This document shows, in pieces, positions 19,347-31,116 of a stretch of 64,000 nucleotides of DNA (positions are counted from its first letter, which is position 1; every line of letters begins with the position of its first letter). The DNA is from Paraphysomonas bandaiensis (lineage: Eukaryota; Chrysophyceae): contig CBFFRP010000425.1 in NCBI GenBank assembly GCA_965644295.1, positions 1 through 64,000 of the forward strand. The letters are read 5' to 3'. Made by a program: the position numbers and the translations under genes. Below the pieces are notes generated by a model, which worked only from the letters and a program-made list of their open reading frames with translations, had not been told where the DNA came from and did no database searches.

Positions 19347-21718
19347 ATGACCGACACAGCTGTAATGCTCGATGACGTGACTGTGCAGGAGAAGAAGCAG
19401 AGCAGAAGAGGATCGGACTCTAATTTTAATTTGAATCATCCATATGACCTCTGCTTCGTTCTTCCTGTCGACAAGCAGTCCAAATCTTTCACTCAGGACG
19501 GCATAAGAATTGTTACAGCCATAAAGAAGTGTGGGTTCATGATCTACCAGTACTACTCTGTGCAACAAGACGAGATATTTGTTTTGGCTAGAATCGACAA
19601 CGAAAAGCTCATGATTTTTGCGGATATTATTGATTTTCAGATGTTGCTTGATTCTGCTGAGGTTGAGAGGCAGGCTGCTGCTGGAGATCCTGAAAATAAC
19701 ATTGCACCTTTTCATATCCAACATGAACCAGAAGTCACGTTTTTGACTCCATACGAGAAGATATGGGGTGAGTATTCTATTGAGCCGAGCCTACAGAGTC
19801 TGTACTGGCGTCCACCGAACTATGAGACCCCCTTCCGCGAGTCTGTTCGCCTGAAACTGTCCTTAATGCTTTTGGAGGCGCCCCCCTTTAAAGGAGGTGC
19901 TGGACTTTCTCTTAGATCTGAAAGAAAGGCTGGTCGCCTACTTAACTACTTTCCACTGCACAATCAGGAGAAACTTCAAGTGCTTTCTGCGCAGTGGCTA
20001 ACCTATGTGGCATGGCCCTGGGAACAGCCCTATGAACTCATCAAGAACTATTTCGGTGAAAAGATCGGGCTTTATTTCAAGTTTCTTGGTGAGTTGGTGT
20101 ATGCCTAATGTTTAAATGATAGGGTAATATTACTATATAACTCAAGCAATTCATATATTTTCTAGTAATCATATGTAAATTATTCAGGTCACTACACTAC
20201 TTGGTTGATGTTCCCCGCCTTTCTTGGACTGATATGCCAGCTTGTAGTTGTCGGAACGGGAGATTTCTCACATCCTATTTTGCCCTTTTTTTCACTTGTT
20301 GTGGCTATCTGGGCTGTGTTTATGCTTGAGTATTGGAAGCGTGAAGAGCGCTTTACTGCACTGGAATGGGGAATGATTGGCTTCGAGGACACCGAGCATG
20401 ACCGCCCTGAATTCTTCGGCACCCAGCAGCCCTCTTACATCGATGGTCACATGACTACTCACTTCCCTCCTAAACAGCGTGAAAGTCTAATGATCAAATC
20501 TTTCGCGGTGATTGTTTCGCTTGCTGTGGTGGTACTTGGGGCCGTGATTTGCATCTATGTCATCCGTAGTGTGCTCTATGAAACTGCTGTTGGCGAGTAC
20601 TCCCAGATCGTAGCATCTGTGATGAACTCCGTGCAAATCACAATATTCAACATCATATACTCCAAATTGGCAGATTATCTCACAGAGATTGAGAATCACA
20701 GGTGCGTTTCAAGATGTTTATATATACGTCGTCTTTGTCAATCTCTCTGTTGGCTCGGCTAAATTCGTATATTTCAGAACCGACACCAATTTTGAGGACA
20801 GCATGATTGCCAAGCTTTTCATTTTCCAGTTTGTGAACTCATATTCGTCTTTCTTTTACCTCGGTAGGCTCATGTACCCACTACATTATTTGCACATCTG
20901 AGATGGTATATACAGCTTTCGTTGCGTCCTATTTGCCAAATCCTAACGACGACGATGAAAATCTCGGGGAATGTGGCTACTCGGACTGCATGGTTGCATT
21001 GGCGATCAATCTTGGTATTATATTCGGTATACGCCTCACTTTGAGCAACGCATTAGAACTGTTGGAGCCTGTGATTAAGACCCACATAAGGAACAAAGAA
21101 GAGAATGAGGGAGCAACAAAGCCCCCTAGCACTGCCGAAGAACAACATCGTATGGAAGAGTATGACCAGCTTAAGGGGTGCCTGAACGACTACGCCGAGC
21201 TTAGTATTCAGTTTGGATACATGGCGTTCTTTATTGTTGCTTTGCCTATTGCTGCTCTCGGAGCGTTTGTCAACAACTATGTCGAGATCCGTACTGATGC
21301 CTACAAGCTACTTAAGAATTTACGCCGCCCTTTGGTGTCTGGCGTAGAGGATATTGGTACCTGGATGACTATATTTTCTCTTATCGCAAGTATCTGTGTG
21401 GTCACTAACGCTGCCCTAATTGTGTTTACAATGCAAGTTCTGACGATGTATTCCATTACACTGCGCATGTGGATATTCATTGGGTTCCAATGGCTGCTGT
21501 TCACCTTGCAGTTCATTGTGGGCATAGCCATTCCAGATGAACCTTATGAAGTGAGTATTCAGCAGCAGAGAGCTGCAGTAATTGTCGACAAACTCATAAA
21601 GAAAGTGCGTGATGATGACGATGAATCTCTTGCCTCTTCAAGCAAAGACACCACTGGTGACATGTTGAGCTTTAAGATCCAGGAGGACGAACCCGAGAGC
21701 ATGAAAAAGACTATCTAA
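19347..21718 (+). CDS. Anoctamin (TMEM16) family membrane protein, 714 aa, 4 exons
   Basis: Exons 19347-20088, 20188-20701, 20778-20863, 20916-21718. Introns are 99, 76 and 52 nt, GT-AG, and the joined frame is intact with TAA. The cytosolic N-terminus runs to about residue 230, followed by the family hallmark YFGEKIGLYFKFLGHYTTWL leading into the first membrane helix. Exon 3 carries NHRTDTNFEDS...FQFVNSYSSFFYLAF, the conserved anoctamin block between helices. More helices follow in exon 4, plus the segment AELSIQFGYMAFF and an acidic C-tail. Family members are Ca2+-activated lipid scramblases and/or chloride channels of plasma membrane or ER. Which of these applies cannot be told from sequence. 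Confidence 0.93.
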
Positions 21719-22284
21719 GATAGAAGTATGCGTTGGGTTGAGTGCATAGTCATTCAGTTTTGCATTGCAGGATGATATAAAGCTCTGGAGTTGCTAATTT
21801 TATTGTGCACAGAAAAGTTGTCATCCTGTACTATTTATTGATAACATTCATCATATTAATAAGAAGTGTGACAGTCCTGTCATTAGCCTCGATTTCTGTG
21901 CTACTTGAATTGCAATTGATCTTCAATACTACGATGCTAAGTAGCTAAGTAGTGTGTTGACAACAGTAAAGCTTTGCAATTAAGCTTTGTGCTCTCTCCA
22001 CCCAATATTGCTTGTGCACACGGAAATCGCTAGAGGAAATAATTGTGATCATTTCTGTATTACTGTAAATGACTAAACACTATACTCTATACTAGAATAT
22101 CATGTGAACGACACAAGAGTGACAATACTAGTCTCAGTATTATGACAATATATTGAGCACCATAGCACGCATAATATATTATATATATATAGTGTTCATG
22201 GTGCAATTCGTGGTATGCTATTTAATTAAATTAGTAATGAAGGGAGAAGGGAGCACTATACTATCTATTATTATGAGCGGTATT
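21719..22284. other. Intergenic, nothing recognised
   Basis: AT-rich 3' flank of the anoctamin gene with TATA microsatellite near 22170-22190. Confidence 0.4.
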
Positions 22285-22765
22285 GTCTACTTTAAGTTAG
22301 TAGGTATTAATGGCCAATAACGGCCATTATTATTGCCGGGACATTTATCATTTATAAAATTTCCGGGAACTGGACTACCAATGCCCTGGTGCAATAATAT
22401 GATAATTTGATAAGTAGGGAATGCCTGAATATTAGCAATAGCCGTGTAAGAGTCAGAACTAATGAAGCAAAACAATTTAACTAACTGGTGCTTAACTCTG
22501 ATATCCAACTGTTTAACGCTACGAAAGGTGTTTGTGTGTAACCACTTCCCCTCTATCTCGCAAGGAAACGCAGTGAGCAAGCAAAACGTTGATATATACC
22601 TGACATATTTACTAACTTCAGGATTTTTGAGTTCTTAAGGTGAACAGCTCGGATGCGTGACTTTAGTAGGCAACACAATACCCCAGATGCTCTTGAGGTG
22701 GGCTCATTCCGGGGTGCTTGACTTCTGCAGGCAGCCCAATACCCCATGCCCTTGAGACATCTACA
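22285..22765 (-). repeat. Interspersed repeat R, copy 2 (minus strand)
   Basis: Read on the minus strand it gives CTCAAGGGCAT, GGGTATTGGGCTGCCTGC, TTCACCTTAAGAACTC, GTAGCGTTAAACAG and a tail GGCCATTAATACCTACTAAC. The tail matches about 60085-60110, so it is a shared end of this repeat or of a second small repeat next to it. Confidence 0.7.
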
Positions 22766-23685
22766 CAAGTAATAATATATTTATAATTATTATACAGTAA
22801 TTATAAATACAAATATGATATATATATGCGTAAAAGCTAAGTTATATACTTCAACGTTTCCCTAAAACAAAGCGTACGTAAATGATAAAGAGCATTTATA
22901 CGATATGTATCATACATACCACCAATGACCCCACCCTGAGAAACATATATACTATAGCTATACCAGTACACCATACACGTTGAAATGAAATATATATCAA
23001 TGGTGTATAATGTATAAAATGTAAAACATATATATGCATACCATCGAATGGCGGAGCCAAACAATAGTGATTAAAGATATCTGAACTGTCGTTTCTATAA
23101 TAATGCCTGGATCAATATCTTGATGAACGAGCTGGTAAAAAAGTGTTATCAAATAAATCTCAAAGTGCTTCGATTAGGGTTTAGTGCAGATAAGATTAGT
23201 GAAAATAAGCTTTTCTGCAAGACCGATTGTCGACCTCTATTTCCAACATCTTTGGGTATGATACTCTATGTCTAAGCTGAGGTTGAATCAATACTGAGAC
23301 GCCAGTATATTCGTCGTATCTTCTGTTTACATGATGGCATATATTGTATTGTAGTAAAATATAATATATAGGGAAGAAAAAGCAACAGATGTTTGAAATA
23401 ATAATGTATGTATCACAAGAAACTTTGATTTATAGTGCCACAAGAAGAAATAATACTACGAACATATATATATATGTATATATATATCAATGGTTATATA
23501 TGTTGGAATGTTTATATCATAATATACGTTATATATGTATATGTGTATAATATATATATAATATATATATATTATTAAGAGGGGGTTAGTTGTATATATA
23601 TTATATATATATAATAATAATAATATATTAAGTTAGTATAAGTTGATGTGATGAACAAACCTGGAGAAACGCTCTAAACTTGGCG
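22766..23685. other. Intergenic with AT microsatellites
   Basis: Long TATATA/AATAAT runs at about 23465-23640 and around 22770-22830. No gene seen. Confidence 0.5.
23465..23640. repeat. AT-dinucleotide/TAA microsatellite tract
   Basis: Almost pure ATATAT with AATAAT segments, interrupted near 23577-23595 by GAGGGGGTTAGTTG. Confidence 0.8.
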
Positions 23686-23723
23686 AAATCACTTTACCAG
23701 GTTTCACGATCACACCGACTTTA
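23686..23723 (+). repeat. Left arm of a 38-bp perfect inverted repeat
   Basis: Reverse complement of 25187-25224 over 38 bp (core CCAGGTTTCACGATCACACC). The arms enclose about 1.46 kb that contains repeat R copy 3. Confidence 0.9.
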
Positions 23724-23818
23724 TATAGTATATAGCTATATACTATCTATGTGTTTTAAGAGGGTTGTATATTATATATTATTATAATATGTTAGTGTGC
23801 TTGTACGGGAGCTAGCTT

Positions 23819-24440
23819 ATTATTTGTGTGGTGCAGCAACAGGGGACACAAAAAAGCGTCGCTTATGTAGAGATGTCTTTGGGCCTTCTTGTGACGAATA
23901 AACAGGCACCCGGGAATAAGCCCACCTCAAGAGCATCTGGGGTATTGGGCTGCCTACTAGGGTCACGCATCCGGGTTGTTCACCTCTTACGAACTCAATA
24001 ATCCTGAAATTAGCACAAATATCAGGTATATATCTGATTTGAGTATATATAGAGCGAAAATGGTTACACCTTAGTGCTTGACTAGCACAAATGTAAGGTA
24101 CATATATCAACATTCTGCTGCTTACTCACTAGGTCTGATTTGAGTAATATGGTGACACCTTGGTGCTTGCGGTGACGTACAAGCAGATTTTGTAGCGCTA
24201 AACAGTTGGATATCAGAGTTAAGCACCAGTTAGTTAAAAGTTGTTGTACTCCATCATGCTTTTTGTTGGGGACATTCTATTCCATCCAGGTCCTGCCCGA
24301 GCCGTTCTTTGTTTTCTGTGACTCTCTCAAGCGCTTATTCTGCTAATAATCAGACATTCACTACACACCTTAAGCACTCAAAATCCTGAAGTGTCTGCAG
24401 ACGTCAGAGGTATATCAACTTCATTCTTTCAGGTAGTTTC
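23819..24440 (+). repeat. Interspersed repeat R, copy 3 (diverged)
   Basis: Contains GTCTTTGGGCC, GACGAATAAACAGGCA, GGGTATTGGGCTGCCTAC, GCATCCGGGTTGTTCACC and CTTGGTGCTTGCGGTGACG in family order, with insertions relative to the 46- and 56-kb copies. Confidence 0.75.
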
Positions 24441-26239
24441 CGTTGCGCTAAATAGTGGAATCTTTTAGCATATATATATTATATAGAGGTGCTAATAGAT
24501 TATTTTAATTTATAGTAGCTTCTTGCTTACTATACACGACGTCTATAATAATGCTCTATAATAATAACAAGAAATTCTATATAATTTTTTAATGTGTTTT
24601 GAAAACTCTTTGAATGATTTATATTTGTTACTCAAAAACGGTTCCATTACTACACATTACATAAATATATATAGAATATTCTTTTTACTGTACAGCACAC
24701 TATTATACACGGTAATTTTCTTGACAGTGTCAGTGTCAAGTTGTCTGGCTGCTGAGAACAGATGATTCACTCTCGTCCAGATGACTGGAGTCAAAAAGTT
24801 GTCTCTTACGACTGTAGGGCCTGAACGACTTGCATTCGTCAACCTGCGAAATAGAGAATATCGCATTCCGTGAATTGGTCACAAGTGTCAAAGGTTGCGA
24901 ATGTGCATGGATTAAAAGTAGAACTTTGAATATATCTTTGTCCTAACCTACTCTTTGCAACACAATAGAACTGGGCCCTGTGGGGCCACTTCTTCGTCAT
25001 CATGCAACAGCGTAGACTCTCCCTTCATATGTGAAAACTGAGCGTATCACTTCACCTATCGTTCACCCGTTCCATGGGCAGGTGTGACATATTGTCGTCT
25101 ACAGAAATTCTTTTGGCGCCGTGCTGTGTGATCATTCTACCTACATATGTTGGTGTCAATGTTCGAGCACTTCTCGGTATGTATATTAAAGTCGGTGTGA
25201 TCGTGAAACCTGGTAAAGTGATTTATTTTACCAGGTTTCAGATTAAATGGAAAAGTTCCATATTATATATTATTAGAAGTCTGTATTAATATAAATTATA
25301 ATTTAGTTGTTGTATATATATCATCAATTATATATATTCTTTTAAAAATACTTTACTAAAATACTGTATTATATTGTTACTTCTCATATAAATCTACTGT
25401 AATAATACTTATGAAAATCTCACATCAACGTAACTACTATATATATATTTTGCACAGACAACACATACATGAAAAGTAATAAAATGCAGACACAATATCC
25501 CTGAATTAATTACAATTCTTCACCAAAAACGATATTTTATTTGATCGACTTTTTTAGTGACGCTATAATATAATAAATATATATGTTGACTTTAGCAGTT
25601 CGTAAGCAATAATTACAAGCTGCAATTCTAAGATAGTTGAATTGTGATCTTTAATCAAAGAATACAGTAGAGGGATTGAAAGTATTACATGAACATGAAC
25701 TATTGAGACGATAAGTAAACAATATTATGCAAACGTGGGGAAAAAAATCCCACATTTTTGACGTGCATTCCTTGTTAAAACTAGTTAGTTACTAGTGTGC
25801 TAATAAAAATAGTTCTCTGCATTTATTCGTATTGATATATTATTTACTAATATTGAAAATTAATATTGTTTTCAGTATAAAACGGGTTCAACTAACCGTT
25901 GTGAAACTGAAATATATTGACTGCATAAGATGGTGTCTATTAAAGATCGTATGAAAATTTGATTGGTAGTGGAGGCGTCTAGACAACGAATAAGAATTGA
26001 GGTTGATTATAATTCATAATTCAAGCATTGAGTGTATATATCAAGTAGTTCAGTTGATTAATTTTAAACCATTCAGAAAATGTCAAACTAGATATATTGA
26101 ACACCCGCTAGGTAGCAATTTCACATGGTCTTAATGTATAAAAATTCAGCACAATAACGAAGATTGTTTAAATAACATGGTCTACAGACATATTTTGGGA
26201 GTGGCTCATCATATTTCTCATGTTAAAAGAACGACCTGT
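24441..26239. other. Gene-poor AT-rich stretch
   Basis: No convincing gene. A weak minus-strand exon pair near 24657-25030 was considered and rejected. The right arm of the 38-bp inverted repeat lies here. Confidence 0.4.
25187..25224 (-). repeat. Right arm of the 38-bp perfect inverted repeat
   Basis: Reverse complement of 23686-23723. The outer part also forms a local hairpin, ACCTGGTAAA...TTTTACCAGGT, at about 25208-25236. Confidence 0.9.
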
Positions 26240-26860
26240 CAGGCTTGCGTAACAATTAATTGGCAATAATTGCCAATTAATTGCCTTTCATTCTACTATT
26301 GATAGATTTTAGAATAACTTTCTGAACTATAATCTCATCCCAAAGAAACATTAGCATTTTCACGCAGAAAATTCAACATTTCAAAAGGTGTCTAGGTGTC
26401 ATTCGCTTGCGAAAATCTAGTCATAACAAGATTAGCTCTGCTATAAACAACCTCCCACAAACATTGGTTGTGCTATACAAATACTTCATGAAACGATATC
26501 GTGTTGGAAGTTTGATGCGTGCTTTCTGGCGCTTTCGGTTGTCTTTAAGTATACGAATGGCCTAGTCTTCCTCCTCCTCATTTTCTCTTCATGATCAAGT
26601 TCACCTTTTATCATTTATCAGGTACATCATTTATAAAAAGCGTCACACCTGTGCTTTTTCTGCGCCGTACAGTTCTTCCTCTACCGCGCTGAATTTTTAC
26701 TACTGCTCTCCCGAAATCTGCATTTTGAACAATTTCCGCGTCTGCACCCACTAATTGAAATTTCACCCCTGGGTACTGACGAATTAAATCATCAAATATG
26801 TTCGTTCGATTCCATCCTGTTGAATTGGACCTGAGCTATGCTGCATTTGTTGATATGAGT
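26240..26860. mobile_element. Diverged hAT family B copy with transposase-like remnant
   Basis: Begins CAGGCTTGCGTAACAATTAATTG, a diverged form of the family B terminus. An internal segment (about 26410-26450, AGTCATAACAAGATTAGCTCTGCT) matches 33712-33745. On the minus strand about 26640-26810 encodes DAEIVQNADFGRAVVKIQRG, similar to ILNPVFEKAVVKIQSG in the 33.5-kb element. This is a shared coding relic. No right terminus was identified. Confidence 0.6.
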
Positions 26861-27241
26861 GCTATGTACTATGACTTCATTGTTATGAACGAGCGTAATT
26901 TGTAATAACTAGGTTACAAATCTCTTAAACCTCTGTATTCGTCACTGACGGTTATAATTCAAACATTTTTAAACTGCAGTATTTAGGTGCTCACCCATAA
27001 GCAGAAGTCAACATCAGTAGTTGTAGTATAGGTGTATGATCGCAACGGTTGAGTTACAATATAGATGAAATGTTAACTGAATAAAGAAAAAACAATATTC
27101 TTTGCGCACATCCGTATTTATGAAATTTGTACACCGCCATCCACACAGTGCAAACCAATAACAATAACACGCCTTCAAACCTTAGGATGTTCGAAAAACA
27201 CATAGAACACAACGAACTATACAAAACTATTAATTGGTAAT

Positions 27242-30034
27242 CTACATAGTAGATTTCCGATTTCTAGTAGGAGATATAGCGAACCCACTAACACCAAGGT
27301 CAACTGATTGTGAAGATTGGTGCCCACCCACAACCGACGATATTCTCCTTTTCAATTTGCCAGTAATCGCCTTTGCAATTCCAGGGGACTGAGCAATACT
27401 CTGTGTTCGCGAATAATCAGGCTTCCGTATTTGAACTTGATCCAATTCTTCTTGATTCACCTCCATGGAATATATGTACTCTACAGCAGACTCGTATATT
27501 GTCAGATAATACCCGCTCTCACCGTGCAATTGATCCGGATGGCATAGTTTCCATAATATATCCTTATTAAGAAAGGGGTGTCTTAATTCGCTTCTGCAAA
27601 AGACATAAATAAATATGGGTAAGAAGTCATCAGCGCCTAAAACTGAATCGCCGTCATTCACAGCTGTCTTTTTTCTTTTCACCATCTGCGGTAATACATG
27701 AGACTTATACTCCGTGTATATCGCATGCGCGGTACGAACAAGTGCGTTCAGACGCATGGAAGGCGTGGGGTTGCGCTCAATACCAGCTAACTCAAATACA
27801 GCAGTTTTCCACTCCGCAGGACTAGTTAAATATTCAGGTATATCCCATTCAATTTGTGCGCGAGACGACAGCACTCTCATTTTTCGCAAGAGGACATCTT
27901 CCGATCTCTATCAACACAAAAATAATTAGTATACACGACGAGGTAAGTACGAACGTACCTCTGGCATATCGGTGGAATCGCAGTACGACGATATTTTATC
28001 TTGGAGAGATAAGAAAAGAGCTTCCTCGACAACAGAGAATGAAATAAAAGATATAGATGATAGAGCTTCATCTGTGAGATCCACCACAGGAGTGGTGTGT
28101 GGACGTGATGATTTAGAGACCATCTGTTCCTGCAAGTCACTCATACGAAACGACTCGTCACTCCGCAACAACATTGCCAGATCAACCCCATGATTCTCCA
28201 CAACATACTCATACATTCCTTCAATGAAATGGCGCAACTCTGTCATATTGCGGTCTAGTGGAGAGTCTGGGAAACCATCGATGAAATGTCTGGCAGTGTT
28301 TCCCTCCGGAGTTGATGGATTTAATATAATTCTTTGGACAGCATTTTGAACCTTGAATTCCCCCGATCCAGGCTCGATAGAAAGCAGACGACTGGCATAT
28401 TCTGCATCGTTCAATGCCAACGGGTGATTACTATCCGTTCCATTTGACTCTTCCTCAATACCACTCGATTGAAGTCTATCCCGTGCGCGACGACCCAGGG
28501 ATCGCGCGAACTGAGCGATATCGGAGTGTTCTCTGTTGCTCTCCTCGGCAATGGATTCAATCATTGCTGCGGTAGCCCCAGCAGAGTATCCTACGGAGTG
28601 AGATGACTTACCAGTAGGGGCATGACCGATGGTGTCCAGTGCTTGTCTAACCTGTGCACGTGTCGTCAGCTGCTGTACAATATGTGCGGCTAGCAGAGAG
28701 CTGTATCGGAGAGACCCTTCTTCCAAATCTTCACCACTAATCATAGAGTACTCCACACAAAAGTCATCTTCACTCACCAAAAATGTCTTAATAATGCTGT
28801 CGTACGGTACAATCTTAGTCACTATCTTTCCTTCTTTTATATTTAACATATGATACTCCGTCAACTTAATAGTTCTGCGTTGCTTCTTGCCATACTTGTT
28901 GGTCTTAATTACATCGTACACAGAGTCCGAAAGCCAGACCGGCCACTTGGGGCGAATTTTAAGACCCACCACTTCACCGCTGTCTCCGACCTGCTTTGAC
29001 ATTTCTCCCTGCGTCGGAGTTACCTCCGCGAGCCTACCAGCCCAGAGGAGGGATAGTTCGCGTGTGCCAATCGTGCCTCTGGTTGTAACCTCATTGGGAG
29101 AAGAGCCACTTTCTTGAGGGTGATGCAGAGGTGATACAACACGATCGACAGACATAACTCTCCCTCCAACATCCGCAAGGGAAGCTGCTTCCCGCGAGTT
29201 TGACACAATTTCGTCACGCATATGAAGTCGGTGATTATGCGGATAATGGGCGGATCCATGCTTCAAAAACGACAAACTCTGTGGGCGCATATCTGGTGTA
29301 CTTCCCCGCCTATGATGGGTCTTGAACTTGTTGTTCTGGCAAGTAGATGTAAGCGCAATACTTTGTCTACGGTGCTTGAGAGGAGAAGTACCGCCATCCT
29401 TTATGTCAGTACTTGATATCCCGGACAATTCAATGCCACTACGGTGGAGTGTACTTCTCTGTCTCGCCAAACTCTGAATCGCAGGATCAGTAGAGTTTAT
29501 AAATGCATCCGGATCCTCACGCAATTGGATTAGGACATTAACAAGACTTGGACCGACTTTCTCCAGTGAGATAGTTTCCATATCTTCGTAACTACGAAAC
29601 GACTTCTCCCACTTCTTGATACTTGCATCGAGATTTTTATCAATAACAGTGGGTGAGAACTGAAGATCTTCAAGAGTTAAATCACAGTCATCAGTAATTG
29701 ACATATCGCTTTGAGAGTGTCGTAAAAAAGAAGGATTTAACTTCGTGTCAACCGAACTAACTTCTCTAGTCTCGACGGCGCCTCCAGTCTCTGTATCTGC
29801 ACGCGGAAAGACAGAGAGAGAGATATTCCTGTCACCATCACCACCTACAGACGTATTAGCAGTGTGTTTCTTTCGCATCCAGCAGCAGAAGAGGCGAGCA
29901 GCAGGGCTGTATGTACGAGGAGGCGCTGGCCTATCACTGACCTTCTCTCTGTCCGACAAATCTGCGCTGAGATCCACAGAATACATAGACAGCGTACTCA
30001 TACGGTCCTTGGGCCCTCCCTCACCACTATCCAT
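27242..30034 (-). CDS. VPS9-domain Rab GEF with PH-like domain (913 aa, 2 exons)
   Basis: Exon 1 30034-27959, exon 2 27907-27242, with a 51-nt intron (GTACGT...TAG), phase 0 and TAG stop. The frame is open further upstream to 30076, but that codon is TTG, so the ATG at 30034 (MDSGEGG) is used. The N-terminal ~350 residues are polar and probably disordered. Residues ~360-465 resemble a PH/PTB-like fold (RRTIKLTEYHMLNIKEGKI...YDSIIKTF). The C-terminal exon holds the VPS9 domain: SMRLNALVRTA, GADDFLPIFIYVFCRS and GESGYYLTIYESAVEYI, with the aspartate and tyrosine of the catalytic surface present. VPS9 proteins activate Rab5-type GTPases on endosomes. Only the catalytic core is recognisable, and the rest is lineage-specific. 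Confidence 0.88.
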
Positions 30035-30134
30035 ACGAGCAGAGACAAAACAAGAAGATGAGGGGGGTGGGGTCAAGAGCTATCTAAAATATATCCATGT
30101 GCCATAACATCAACACACAATCCCAACCATACCG

Positions 30135-30968
30135 TACACATACATACATACATACATACATACATACATACATACATACATACATACATACATACATACA
30201 TACATACATACATACATACATACATACATACATACATACATACATACATACATACATACATACATACATACATACATACATACATACATACATACATACA
30301 TACATTCATACATACATACATACATACATACATACATACATACATACATACATACATACATACATACATACATACATACATACATACATACATACATACA
30401 TACATACATACATACATACATACATACATACATACATACATACATACATACATACATACATACATACATACATACATACATACATACATACATACATTCA
30501 TACATACATACATACATACATACATACATACATACATACATACATACATACATACATACATACATACATACATACATACATACATACATACATACATACA
30601 TACATACATACATACATACATACATACATACATACATACATACATACATACATACATACATACATACATACATACATACATACATACATACATACATACA
30701 TACATACATACATACATACATACATACATACATACATACATACATACATACATACATACATACATACATACATACATACATACATACATACATACATACA
30801 TACATACATACATACATACATACATACATACATACATACATACATACATACATACATACATACATACATACATACATACATACATACATACATACATACA
30901 TACATACATACATACATACATACATACATACATACATACATACATACATACATACATACGTACATACA
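30135..30968. repeat. (TACA)n microsatellite, about 830 bp
   Basis: Nearly perfect tetranucleotide array of ~208 units between the VPS9 gene (-) and the kinase gene (+). The interruptions are a single A-to-T change (CATTCATA) at ~30306 and again at ~30498, plus a terminal TACGTACA. Open frames across it, on both strands, are products of the repeat and not genes. Confidence 0.98.
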
Positions 30969-31116
30969 GTGGCAGAAGATTCATATGATATACATGCTTA
31001 TGGAAGGGGATTGATATGATATGTTCGCAAGAATAATGGTGTTGTAGTGTACTATCATTCTCCATTCTGACCCATATGTCTGTCGATCTGTAGCAGTGTT
31101 TTCTATGCACTCTGTA
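30969..31116 (+). promoter_or_regulatory. Kinase 5' flank
   Basis: The 148 bp between the microsatellite and the kinase start codon must include the 5' UTR and core promoter unless transcription starts within or beyond the repeat. No defined motif was found. Confidence 0.35.

Noticed and set aside
24657-25040. Possible two-exon minus-strand gene (MKGESTLLHDD... joined to LTNASRSGPTVV...)
   Set aside because: A splice of about 140 nt can be drawn, but the product is short, ends in AT-derived codons and shows no family motif. It lies within the inverted-repeat region.
30073-31110. Long open frames of MYVC / HTYI repeats on both strands
   Set aside because: They are translations of the pure TACA microsatellite, whose 12-nt (4-codon) period has no stop in most frames. 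No unique coding sequence.
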